Assembly (NCBI GenBank): GCA_009785015.1 | Contig: WQXD01000104.1 | Span: 1 to 10,670 of the forward strand | Length of the DNA: 10,670 bases | Direction of reading: 5' to 3' | Origin: Oscillospiraceae bacterium | Lineage (GTDB): Bacteria > Bacillota_A > Clostridia > Oscillospirales > WRJC01 | Part shown: piece by piece, positions 1 to 6,881 of the stretch | How the letters are laid out: each line of letters starts with the position of its first letter | How positions within the stretch are numbered: the first letter of the stretch is position 1 | Program-made: the position numbers and the translations under genes | The notes under the pieces: generated by a model | What the model was told of the DNA's origin: nothing | The model's input: only the letters and a program-made list of their open reading frames with translations | Database searches by the model: none

Positions 1-119
1 AACCTAACCCCTGCGCCCGCAAGAACTAAGTTCCATTCCATCCTGACTCGATAAACCATTTCTGCGAGAAACCAATACAACCATCGCGGCCACCCTGTAC
101 TTCTTTTTCGTTACATTCA

Positions 120-150
120 AAGAAAAACGGCGAAATTGCGCATTCCGCCG
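120..150 (-). terminator. Rho-independent terminator of the minus-strand oxidoreductase operon
   Basis: Read on the minus strand, bases 150 to 128 form a hairpin. CGGCG pairs with CGCCG, then a G-U wobble and three A/T pairs close a 5-nt loop. A run of five T (127 to 123) and a further T-rich stretch follow. It begins about 20 bases after the stop codon of the oxidoreductase gene, the expected place for an intrinsic terminator of the two-gene unit. Confidence 0.7.
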
Positions 151-171
151 CTTTCTTTACTGCTTTTTCGC

Positions 172-1251
172 TTATCTTTTTTTGTTGCGGTTTTCGTATG
201 TGGGCTTCTCGGCGAGATCTGTCATGCTTATATAATCCGCCGCAATCCGCAAATCCTTCACCGCCTCCGAGGAGACGCACGGCGGCGCCTTCTCCCCCGC
301 CACCGCCAGGCAGAAGTTTTTCGCCTGGTTTCTCATCGCGCTCACATTGGGCATCACCGGCATGGTGTATCCGCTGTCCTTGCCCTTGTTTTCGTAGATG
401 GTGACCGTGCCCGCCAGATGCAGCGCCAGCGGCGCGGGCAGATCGATTCTGACCCAGCCCCTCTCAAAGCATACCAGCGCGTGTTCCTGCCAGTCGATGG
501 AAGTGCTGTAGGGCTCTAATTCCAGTATGCAGTTTACGCCGCTTTCGCTTATGGCGGAGAAAAAATGTTTGTCCGCGCACGTGAGCGAGTAGTCCTCGCC
601 CAGCAGAAAGCGCATCAGATTTGTCTGGTGTATGTAGTAGTTGACAAACCAGACCATTTTGTTTCGCGTGGCCGCATCGATTCCCTCGGGGCCCGGTTCC
701 GGCGGAACGGGTCCGGCGGGTTCGTTTGTCATATATGGCATATCGCAGTCCTTCCTCCAGTCGCCGGGGGGCATCGAGAGCCGCACGTATGTCATCTTGC
801 CCATTTCGCCGGTTTGCTTCCATTTGTTGATCACCGAAATGGCGTGTTCGGTCGCGGGGTCGGAGCGCTTGTGGTTGCCCACCATGTGTATCTTGCCGCT
901 CTCTTTGGCGGCGGCCACCAATTTGTCGCCGTTTTCCGGGAATACGCAGAGCGGTTTTTCCGTCATCACATGCTTGCCCGCCTTTAAAACATCCGGAACC
1001 AGCACCACGTGATTCTCAAAATACTGGATGCAGACCACAGCCTCTATTTCGGGATCGGCCAAAAGCTCCCGGTAATCGGCGGTCACCTTGGGTACATTGT
1101 AGCGCTCGGCCAGCACTTTGGCCTGATTGTACTTGACGTCGCAAAGCGTGGTGATCTCGCAGAGTTCGGGTAGCTGCGCGTAGTTTTGCAGGTGCGCCAA
1201 CTGGCCCATGTGGCCTACGCCGATGAATCCTATTTTCACTCTTTTCGCCAT
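172..1251 (-). CDS. Gfo/Idh/MocA-family NAD(P)-dependent oxidoreductase
   Basis: A 359-residue cytoplasmic protein, normal length for the Gfo/Idh/MocA family, whose members oxidise or reduce sugars, inositols and sugar derivatives with NAD(P). The N-terminal Rossmann fold shows the GxGxxG nucleotide loop at residues 11-16 (GVGHMG). The family EKP motif is at 98-100 (HVMTEKP), with the Lys usually catalytic. A His at about 208 (YYIHQTNLMRFL) sits where the active-site His of the C-terminal domain is expected, although the Asp that often follows is not in its usual place. The ATG at 1251 is preceded by a strong AAAGGAGGC (1271-1263), which fixes the start. It is the second gene of a unit with the FG-GAP gene 43 bases upstream, and a terminator follows. 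The substrate cannot be read from the sequence; a sugar or sugar acid is likely. Confidence 0.9.
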   Translation of the reverse strand: MAKRVKIGFIGVGHMGQLAHLQNYAQLPELCEITTLCDVKYNQAKVLAERYNVPKVTADYRELLADPEIEAVVCIQYFENHVVLVPDVLKAGKHVMTEKPLCVFPENGDKLVAAAKESGKIHMVGNHKRSDPATEHAISVINKWKQTGEMGKMTYVRLSMPPGDWRKDCDMPYMTNEPAGPVPPEPGPEGIDAATRNKMVWFVNYYIHQTNLMRFLLGEDYSLTCADKHFFSAISESGVNCILELEPYSTSIDWQEHALVCFERGWVRIDLPAPLALHLAGTVTIYENKGKDSGYTMPVMPNVSAMRNQAKNFCLAVAGEKAPPCVSSEAVKDLRIAADYISMTDLAEKPTYENRNKKR

Positions 1252-1294
1252 GATAAAATTTTGCCTCCTTTGATTTTTAATCGTTTTTATTCAC

Positions 1295-2395
1295 TTAATT
1301 GTTGTAGAAAACATAGAGCCCTTCCTTACCCGGGGCCACTATATCCTTATAGCCGCTGCCATTAAGATCCTCGAGCCAGAAGTATATCCCAAGTCCCGAA
1401 GCGGATTCGGCGGGCCCGTAATCCAGGGTGTTCCTGTCGAAGACAATTGCCCCCGCCGGAGTTTTCTTAATCTTGAATATATAGCTGCCGATGGGGTTGA
1501 GCTCGCCCGGGTCGTGCCCGCAGTGCGCGAAATACCTCGCCCCGGTGATCAGTTCCAATTCGCCGTCGTTGTCTATGTCAAATAGCTGCATGTCGTGGTA
1601 CTGCGAGCAAACCAAATCGATATCGTGCCTGACAAACTCCCGGCCGCCCGCCGCGTTTATCTTCTGCTCGAACCACCACAGCCCGAATCCGTGTCCCGCC
1701 CCCACGATGAGGTCGTTTGTCCCGTCGCCGTTTATATCATGGACGAGCATGGGCACGCATGTGCCGGGCACGTTGAAATCCTTGAAATCGCCGTGGAATT
1801 TCCAGTTGGGGCTGTATACGTCCTCGGGCGCTTCGAGCCATCCGCCCGCCAGGACTATATCGACCCTGCCGTCGCCGTTTATATCCCCGAAGCCCATTCC
1901 GTGGCCGGCGTTTTCGCTGCTGATCTGATATTTCTCGAATTTTTCTGAGGGCCTGCCGTTTTCGTCTTTGACGAGTTTCAAAAAAAACTGCGGCTCGCCG
2001 GGGCAGTTCGGGAAAATCTCGACTGTCCCGCAGTTGTCAATGTCAAAATACCTGATCGTTTCCACATTTGAGCAATCGGTGATTTTGTGCGTTTTCCAGA
2101 GCCCGCCTTTCCTTCCTGGGTTTTCTCTCCAGAATATCCCCTCGGACCACCATGACCCCGTTATAATGTCTAGATATCCGTTGCCGTTTACATCCAACGG
2201 GTAATCCGAAAAATCCTCGAGATAATCGCCGTTGTACCTGATATCGCATATTTTTGTTTTGGTTGAAAAGTCATCGCCTGAGTACATGTATTCGCCGCAC
2301 ACAATCTCGATTTTGCCGTCGTTAAAAAAATCCGCCGCCGAACACGCCTCGCATTTGTTCTCCTTGTCGATTAAAACCCTTTTGAAATTTTTCAA
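1295..2395 (-). CDS. FG-GAP/VCBS-repeat beta-propeller protein, seven repeats, no signal peptide
   Basis: A 366-residue protein built of FG-GAP/VCBS-type repeats. Seven D-x-(D/N)-x-(D/N/S)G-type loops followed by a hydrophobic strand are visible, starting near residues 22, 68, 118, 171, 220, 273 and 343 (for example DINGDGRVDI and DINGDGTNDL). The spacing of roughly 46-70 residues predicts a seven-bladed propeller with calcium-type loops. Loops 1, 3 and 7 are degenerate. Conserved-looking GHG and QYHD segments lie just before repeats 4 and 6. There is no signal peptide or membrane segment, so it is probably cytoplasmic, unusual for this repeat class. The start is TTG at 2395, nine bases after GGGAGGA (2411-2405); the ATG inside the ribosome site is out of frame. 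It is first in a unit with the oxidoreductase, which suggests a carbohydrate-related role. Some polysaccharide lyases and lactonases have propeller folds, but no activity can be assigned here. Confidence 0.85.
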   Translation of the reverse strand: MKNFKRVLIDKENKCEACSAADFFNDGKIEIVCGEYMYSGDDFSTKTKICDIRYNGDYLEDFSDYPLDVNGNGYLDIITGSWWSEGIFWRENPGRKGGLWKTHKITDCSNVETIRYFDIDNCGTVEIFPNCPGEPQFFLKLVKDENGRPSEKFEKYQISSENAGHGMGFGDINGDGRVDIVLAGGWLEAPEDVYSPNWKFHGDFKDFNVPGTCVPMLVHDINGDGTNDLIVGAGHGFGLWWFEQKINAAGGREFVRHDIDLVCSQYHDMQLFDIDNDGELELITGARYFAHCGHDPGELNPIGSYIFKIKKTPAGAIVFDRNTLDYGPAESASGLGIYFWLEDLNGSGYKDIVAPGKEGLYVFYNN

Positions 2396-2442
2396 TATAC
2401 ACCATCCTCCCGTGATTGTTTTTTTGCCTGACTATAGTATAT

Positions 2443-2471
2443 AGTATAGTATTTTATCGGGGTTATGTCAA
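2443..2471 (-). promoter_or_regulatory. Sigma-A-type promoter of the propeller/oxidoreductase operon
   Basis: On the minus strand TTGACA (2471-2466) is followed, after exactly 17 bases, by TATACT (2448-2443). Transcription would begin near 2436, leaving a leader of about 40 bases before the TTG start at 2395. The -10 region lies in a run of overlapping TATAGTAT copies (plus strand 2433, 2440 and 2445), and ACTATA/TATAGT at 2431-2445 form a small inverted repeat that could be an operator. Confidence 0.8.
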
Positions 2472-2518
2472 GATAAAAAATAAATTTTTTTATCAAGGCG
2501 AAAAAATCAAATGCGCGC

Positions 2519-2547
2519 TTGACAGAACGGCGAAAAAGCTGTATACT
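2519..2547 (+). promoter_or_regulatory. Sigma-A-type promoter of alaS
   Basis: TTGACA (2519-2524), 17 bases, then TATACT (2542-2547). The predicted start of transcription is near 2554, about 26 bases before the alaS ATG. That leader holds the ribosome site AGGAG (2563-2567) but has no room for a T-box or other riboswitch. It is divergent from the minus-strand promoter at 2443-2471, with the two -35 boxes 47 bases apart. Confidence 0.85.
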
Positions 2548-2579
2548 TATACGTAAAAAAACAGGAGAAGAAATTTAAA

Positions 2580-5252
2580 ATGCGCGACATAAAATATTTC
2601 GGGCTCAACGAGCTGAGAACAAAATTTTTGGACTTTTTCAAATCCAAGGACCACCTCATAATAGATTCCTTTCCCCTGGTGCCCATCGACGACAAATCGC
2701 TGCTTCTCATAAGCGCCGGAATGGCCCCCATGAAGCAGTATTTTACCGGGGAAAAAACTCCGCCCGCCAAAAGGGTGGCGAACTGCCAGAAATGCATCAG
2801 GGTAAACGACATAGAGGAAGTGGGCAAAACCTCGAGGCACTGTACATTCTTTGAAATGCTCGGCAATTTTTCGTTTGGCGACTATTTCAAAAAAGAAGCC
2901 GTGGAAATGACATGGGAATTTCTGACCAAAGTTTTGGAGATCCCCGAAGAGCTGCTTTTCCCCTCGGTCTACTTTGAGGACGAGGAGGCCTTCGAAGTCT
3001 GGACTGTCCACATGGGCCTGCCGCCGGAAAAAATCACCAGACTCGGGAAAAAGGACAATTTCTGGGATTTGGGCAAGGGCCCCTGCGGGCCCTGCTCGGA
3101 GATATATTTCGACAGGGGCGAAGAAAACGGCTGCGGCAGCCCAGAATGCGCTCCCGGCTGCGACTGCGACAGGTTTATCGAGGTGTGCAACAACGTGTTC
3201 ACCCAGTTCGACAACGACGGCAGCGGCAATTATACCCCCTTAAAACAAAAAAACATAGACATGGGCATGGGGCTCGAGCGGCTGGCGATGGTGGTGCAGC
3301 AGGCCGGCACGGTGGCCGACGTCGACACGGTGAAAACCGTAATACTCAAAACCTGCGAAACCGCGGGAATAGAATACAAACCGCGCGAAAATTCCGGCAT
3401 ATCGGCGCGGATCATCGGCGACCATATACGGAGCGCCGCCTTTATGATATGCGACGGCGTCATGCCCTCAAATGAAGGGCGCGGTTATGTTTTGCGCCGG
3501 CTTTTGAGAAGGGCGGCGCGGCACGGCAAGCTGATCGGTATAAAAGCGGCGTTTTTGCACGATCTGACCGATGTGGTGATCGAGCTCTCAAAGGAGGCCT
3601 ACCCGGAGCTCGAGGCCAAGCGCGAATATATCAAAAAAGTTTTAAAAGCGGAAGAGGACAGGTTTGAAGCCACTATCCACACGGGCCTCGAAATGCTCGA
3701 GGACATGATAAAAAAACTCAAGGAAAGCAAATTGTCCGAGCTGTCCGGCGAAAATATATTCAAGCTCTACGACACCTACGGTTTCCCTTACGATTTGATC
3801 AGCGAAATAGCGAAGGAGCACAGCCTCGTCCTCGGAAAGGAAAAATTCGACGATCTGATGCAAAAGCAGATACAGCGCGCAAGGGAGGCGAGAACCAATA
3901 TCGAAGGCTGGATAAAGGACAAACTCACCTCCCTGATGCGGCATATATCGAAAACCGAATTTGACGGATACTCGGTGCTCGAAGAGCGCGCCGAAATTTC
4001 GGAGATTATCGTCGAGGACGGCGAAAATTTGGCCGCCGCCGAATTGGTCAGCGAGGGCGAATTCACGCTCATATTGAATAAAACGCCCTTTTACGCCGAG
4101 AGCGGGGGCCAGGTGGGCGACGTGGGGACGATTGAGGGCGGCGGGGGGGCGCGCGCTTTGGTTTTGGACTGCAAAAAAACCTCCGACGGGAAGATAATAC
4201 ACATCTGCAAAATGGAAACCGGCGAGCTCAAAACGGGCTCCGAAGTGACCGCCCGCGTGGACAAAGCGACACGTGAGGCCATAATGAGAAACCACTCCGC
4301 CGCGCACATGCTGCAGGCCGCGCTGCGCAAAGTGCTCGGGGGCCACATAGAGCAGGCGGGCTCGCACGTGGATTCTGAAAGGCTGCGCTTCGACTTCACG
4401 CATTTTAACGCGATGACCCCCAAAGAAATCGAGAAAACCGAAAATATCGTGAATGAACACATACTCGCCGGCATAGATATCACCTTTTTTGAAACCGATA
4501 TGGAAACCGCGAAAAAAACGGGCGCGACCGCCCTTTTCGGCGAAAAGTACGGCGAAGTGGTCAGAGTGGTCCAAATGGGCAAAATTTCATCCGAGTTGTG
4601 CGGGGGCACGCACATGGACAATACGGCCAAGGCGGGTCTGTTCAAGATAATCTCCGAGGCGTCCGTGGCGGCGGGGGTCAGGCGCATCGAGGCGGTCACG
4701 GGGCGCGGGGTTTTGGATATGATAAAGCGCGACAAGGAGCTGATTTTGAACACGGCCAAGATATTAAAGGCGAATAACCCGAATGAAATAGCGAAAAGGG
4801 CCGAGGGCGCCGCGCTCGAATTAAGAGAACACAAACGCGAAATCGAAAAACTGTCTTCGGATATCGCCCTGCAAAAGACAAAGGAGCTGCTCCCGAAGAT
4901 AAAAAAGACGGGCGGAGTCGATTATCTCGCGGCCGTTTTGGAAAACACCGCGGCGGATGAAGCGAAAATGATCTGCGAAGAGCTGAAGCAAAAAAACCCG
5001 GATATCGCCGCGGTGCTCGCCTCAGTCAAGGAAAACAAGCTGACATTTTGCGCGGTCTGCGGCAGCGAAGCGGTCAAGCGCGGCGCGAACGCGGGCGCTT
5101 TGGTCAGACAGATAGCTCAGCTGACGGGCGGCAGCGGCGGGGGGCGCCCCGAGTTCGCGGTGGCGGGCGGCAAAGAAATCTCAAAGCTTTCCAAGGCCTT
5201 AGAAAAGGGCGAAGAATTCCTTTTGGCGATGATTGAAAAAATTGAAAAATAA
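2580..5252 (+). CDS. alaS: Alanyl-tRNA synthetase
   Basis: An 890-residue full-length class II alanyl-tRNA synthetase, which charges tRNA-Ala with alanine and clears mischarged serine or glycine. The N-terminal catalytic domain (about 1-240) contains the family signatures SAGMAPMKQYF, RHCTFFEMLGNFSFGDYF and MGMGLERL. It also has a Cys-rich insertion (CGSPECAPGCDCDRF, near residues 185-200) of the kind found in clostridial enzymes. The tRNA-recognition domain follows (NEGRGYVLRRLLRRAARHG). The editing domain carries H572-x3-H576 (HSAAH) and C674GGTH678, the zinc-binding and editing residues, so proofreading should be intact. The C-terminal DHHA1/C-Ala domain ends with GGSGGGRPEFAVAGG. The ATG at 2580 follows AGGAG (2563-2567). 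It has its own promoter and looks monocistronic, with no clear terminator before the next gene's promoter. No T-box leader is present, although alaS has one in many Firmicutes. Confidence 0.98.
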   Translation: MRDIKYFGLNELRTKFLDFFKSKDHLIIDSFPLVPIDDKSLLLISAGMAPMKQYFTGEKTPPAKRVANCQKCIRVNDIEEVGKTSRHCTFFEMLGNFSFGDYFKKEAVEMTWEFLTKVLEIPEELLFPSVYFEDEEAFEVWTVHMGLPPEKITRLGKKDNFWDLGKGPCGPCSEIYFDRGEENGCGSPECAPGCDCDRFIEVCNNVFTQFDNDGSGNYTPLKQKNIDMGMGLERLAMVVQQAGTVADVDTVKTVILKTCETAGIEYKPRENSGISARIIGDHIRSAAFMICDGVMPSNEGRGYVLRRLLRRAARHGKLIGIKAAFLHDLTDVVIELSKEAYPELEAKREYIKKVLKAEEDRFEATIHTGLEMLEDMIKKLKESKLSELSGENIFKLYDTYGFPYDLISEIAKEHSLVLGKEKFDDLMQKQIQRAREARTNIEGWIKDKLTSLMRHISKTEFDGYSVLEERAEISEIIVEDGENLAAAELVSEGEFTLILNKTPFYAESGGQVGDVGTIEGGGGARALVLDCKKTSDGKIIHICKMETGELKTGSEVTARVDKATREAIMRNHSAAHMLQAALRKVLGGHIEQAGSHVDSERLRFDFTHFNAMTPKEIEKTENIVNEHILAGIDITFFETDMETAKKTGATALFGEKYGEVVRVVQMGKISSELCGGTHMDNTAKAGLFKIISEASVAAGVRRIEAVTGRGVLDMIKRDKELILNTAKILKANNPNEIAKRAEGAALELREHKREIEKLSSDIALQKTKELLPKIKKTGGVDYLAAVLENTAADEAKMICEELKQKNPDIAAVLASVKENKLTFCAVCGSEAVKRGANAGALVRQIAQLTGGSGGGRPEFAVAGGKEISKLSKALEKGEEFLLAMIEKIEK

Positions 5253-5276
5253 TTTTCGGATTTTTGAAATTAATTG

Positions 5277-5305
5277 TTGACAAATATAAAATTTTGTATT
5301 AATAT
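5277..5305 (+). promoter_or_regulatory. Promoter of the CBM9-discoidin surface protein gene
   Basis: TTGACA (5277-5282), a 17-base spacer, then TAATAT (5300-5305), which matches four of six consensus -10 bases. Transcription would begin near 5312, and a ribosome site AAAGGAG (5341-5347) precedes the ATG at 5359. The whole 106-base gap after alaS is very A/T rich, and no hairpin terminator for alaS is visible in it. Confidence 0.65.
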
Positions 5306-5312
5306 ATATGTG

Positions 5313-5328
5313 TTGATTGTTTAATCAA
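5313..5328 (+). promoter_or_regulatory. Inverted repeat at the predicted transcript start
   Basis: TTGATT (5313-5318) and AATCAA (5323-5328) form perfect 6-bp arms around a 4-base spacer. The repeat starts at the predicted first transcribed base of the surface-protein gene. It could be an operator or a 5' hairpin that stabilises the mRNA. The site is short and in A/T-rich DNA, so chance is possible. Confidence 0.3.
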
Positions 5329-5358
5329 AAATAAATAAAAAAAGGAGCAGGAATTTTA

Positions 5359-6684
5359 ATGAAAAAACTTTTAGCGGCACTACTTGCGGGGCTATTGGTC
5401 GTTTCGGCGCTTTCGATGGCTGTATTTGCAGGCGACGGGGACGACTACGGCCCCGTGGCCAAGACAAATGAAACCATAGTCATCGACGGCGAAAAAGACG
5501 AAGCCTACGGCCACCTCGGACTTTCAATCGTGATAAACAGAGAAGTGAGCGACATCGGCACTCAAGGGGTGGGGACAATACTTTGGAGCGACGGATTTTT
5601 ATATGTATTCGGCGAAATTACTGACCCGGCGATGATACCGCCGGAGCCGGACAAACAGGAAAACACCCCGTGGACCTGCGACAGCCTCGAGGTTTTCATC
5701 GACCAGAACAACACCGGCGACACGGCCGAAAACGTCATGCAGTACAGGATAGACATAACCGGCTGGCCCTGCACATACAACCAGGGCGGACTTGCGGATT
5801 ACGGTCAGGCCAATGTGGGCTCGCAGTTTGAATACGCCCACAAGATAGTCGACGGCGGCTACAACGTCGAATTCAAGATCCCGATATCGGTGGGCGAAGG
5901 CGCGCAGATCGGCATACAGTTCCAGATCAACGACGTGCAGGACGCCGACGGCACCCAGCAGGTGGTATATTCCAAGAACGACAAGGGCGAAAGCGGCAGC
6001 TGGACCGGTGAGTCCTACGGATTCATCACGCTCGGCGCCTTGAAGACGATCCCCCGCCCGCAGGACGCGGCCGGCGGAAAGAGCATAATTCCCGGAGCGC
6101 AGTTTGTCGACGGCGGCGAGGGCGTGGATGTGGAAGTTGCGGCCAATATGTTTGACGGCGACGTCAAGACCAAGTACTGCGCCACCGACAACCTCTTCCC
6201 GTACTGGGCGAGCTGGAAATATGACCAGGCATACACGGCCGACCGCCTGATATTCGCCACCGCCAACGACAACGCGGAATATCCGCGCCGCATGTGCGAC
6301 GGCTGGACGCTCTCCGGCTCAAACGACGGCTCGGCCTGGGACGTGATATACACGGGCAAAGCCGACGACTACCAAAACGAAAACTTCACTTACTATTACG
6401 TCGATTTGCCGGGATCTGCGGCGTATCAGTATTACAAGCTTTACTCCGAAACCGGCGGTGACAGCAACGTGATCCAGCTCTCCGAAGTGGTCCTCTGCGG
6501 CACCGCGGGCGGAACCCTCGGAGGAGGAGGCGGCAGCGCCCCGGCGGGCGGCGGCGACACCCCGGCTGCCGTTCCCACACCGTCAGCGCCCCCTGCCACC
6601 GGAAATACGGGCATTATAGTCTTCGCAGTTATGGCAATGGCCTCTGCGGGCGTCGTTTTGGCTAAAAAACGAGCGGTCAAGTGA
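5359..6684 (+). CDS. Secreted CBM9-like plus discoidin-domain protein with a sortase-like C-terminal anchor
   Basis: A 441-residue surface protein. Residues 1-24 are a signal peptide (KK, hydrophobic core, VFA before GDGDD). Residues about 35-226 resemble the family 9 carbohydrate-binding domain, with IDGEKDEAY near the start and WTCDSLEVFID at 105-115. Residues about 250-382 resemble an F5/8 type C (discoidin) domain, with MFDGDVKTKY, WTLSGSNDGSAW and a closing YYKLY...LSEVVL pattern. A Gly- and Pro-rich linker (383-410) follows. The tail at 411-441 contains PPATGN, a hydrophobic segment and KKRAVK, the layout of an LPXTG-type wall-sorting signal with a variant motif. The protein therefore probably displays glycan-binding modules on the wall and has no catalytic domain. 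It has its own promoter and a strong terminator, so it is monocistronic. A plain transmembrane anchor is the alternative reading of the tail. The ligand is unknown. Confidence 0.85.
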   Translation: MKKLLAALLAGLLVVSALSMAVFAGDGDDYGPVAKTNETIVIDGEKDEAYGHLGLSIVINREVSDIGTQGVGTILWSDGFLYVFGEITDPAMIPPEPDKQENTPWTCDSLEVFIDQNNTGDTAENVMQYRIDITGWPCTYNQGGLADYGQANVGSQFEYAHKIVDGGYNVEFKIPISVGEGAQIGIQFQINDVQDADGTQQVVYSKNDKGESGSWTGESYGFITLGALKTIPRPQDAAGGKSIIPGAQFVDGGEGVDVEVAANMFDGDVKTKYCATDNLFPYWASWKYDQAYTADRLIFATANDNAEYPRRMCDGWTLSGSNDGSAWDVIYTGKADDYQNENFTYYYVDLPGSAAYQYYKLYSETGGDSNVIQLSEVVLCGTAGGTLGGGGGSAPAGGGDTPAAVPTPSAPPATGNTGIIVFAVMAMASAGVVLAKKRAVK

Positions 6685-6707
6685 TTTTTCGGATTTGTCC
6701 GATTACA

Positions 6708-6746
6708 AAATCCCCGCCGTTCATGTAAGCGGCGGGGATTTCTTTT
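6708..6746 (+). terminator. Strong intrinsic terminator after the surface-protein gene
   Basis: AAATCCCCGCCG (6708-6719) pairs perfectly with CGGCGGGGATTT (6730-6741). A T-G wobble and a T-A pair extend the stem to 14 bp and leave a 6-base loop. T-rich DNA (TCTTTT) follows at once. It starts 24 bases after the stop codon of the surface-protein gene. Confidence 0.92.
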
Positions 6747-6781
6747 CCGTTTTTTAAAAAGTTTTTCCGTTTTTTAAAAAG
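6742..6781. repeat. Two tandem copies of a 20-base unit
   Basis: The 19-base string TTTTCCGTTTTTTAAAAAG occurs at 6743-6761 and again at 6763-6781, giving a perfect tandem unit of 20 bases apart from its first base. Each copy contains T6A5. The repeats lie between the terminator and the promoter of the next gene. Replication slippage would explain their origin. Two A-tracts two helical turns apart could also bend DNA upstream of the promoter. Confidence 0.9.
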
Positions 6782-6786
6782 TTAAC

Positions 6787-6800
6787 AAAGCGTTCGCTTT
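6787..6800. repeat. Palindrome AAAGCG-TT-CGCTTT
   Basis: Perfect 6-bp arms around TT, directly next to the larger inverted repeat at 6801-6826 and just after the palindrome GTTAAC (6781-6786). As RNA it would be only a short tetraloop stem. A protein-binding site in the upstream region of the next promoter is possible but unproven. Confidence 0.35.
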
Positions 6801-6826
6801 TAATATGACGGACAGTTGTCATATTA
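6801..6826 (+). promoter_or_regulatory. Likely operator: 9-bp inverted repeat over the -35 region
   Basis: TAATATGAC (6801-6809) and GTCATATTA (6818-6826) are exact inverted repeats separated by 8 bases. The site ends seven bases before the -10 box at 6834 and covers the -35 position, as expected for a dimeric regulator (MarR, TetR or similar) that blocks RNA polymerase. No regulator gene lies next to it in the window, so the protein is unknown. Confidence 0.6.
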
Positions 6827-6830
6827 TTCG

Positions 6831-6839
6831 TGGTATAAT
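6831..6839 (+). promoter_or_regulatory. Extended -10 promoter of the five-cysteine protein gene
   Basis: TGGTATAAT (6831-6839) matches the extended -10 consensus TGnTATAAT. No good -35 box is found at 16-18 bases; TTGTCA (6816-6821) is only 12 bases away and so is too close. The inverted repeat 6801-6826 occupies the -35 zone, which suggests a controlled promoter that may rely on the extended -10. Transcription would start near 6846. Confidence 0.65.
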
Positions 6840-6881
6840 TGAATTACGCAAAAAATTAAAAATCGAAAGGGGAAAACAAAA

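Noticed and set aside
1..119. Minus-strand open frame 26-280 and any gene at the left edge
   Set aside because: It overlaps the end of the oxidoreductase gene and its terminator, and shows no ribosome site or protein pattern; nothing else is visible in this stretch.
136..519. Plus-strand open frames over 136-1012
   Set aside because: They lie antisense to the oxidoreductase gene, have no ribosome site, and their translations are rich in Arg, His and Pro with no domain pattern.
3642..4834. Long minus-strand open frames (310 and 247 codons) inside alaS
   Set aside because: They are antisense to a complete, well-conserved alaS and arise from its high third-position G+C; no start signals or recognisable protein pattern.
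6742..6781. CRISPR array
   Set aside because: There are only two directly abutting copies with no spacers and no cas genes; it is a simple tandem duplication.
6780..6805. Palindrome 6787-6800 plus T run as a second terminator
   Set aside because: The stem is only 5 bp with a tetraloop, and a much stronger terminator sits at 6708-6746; protein binding is the likelier role, if any.
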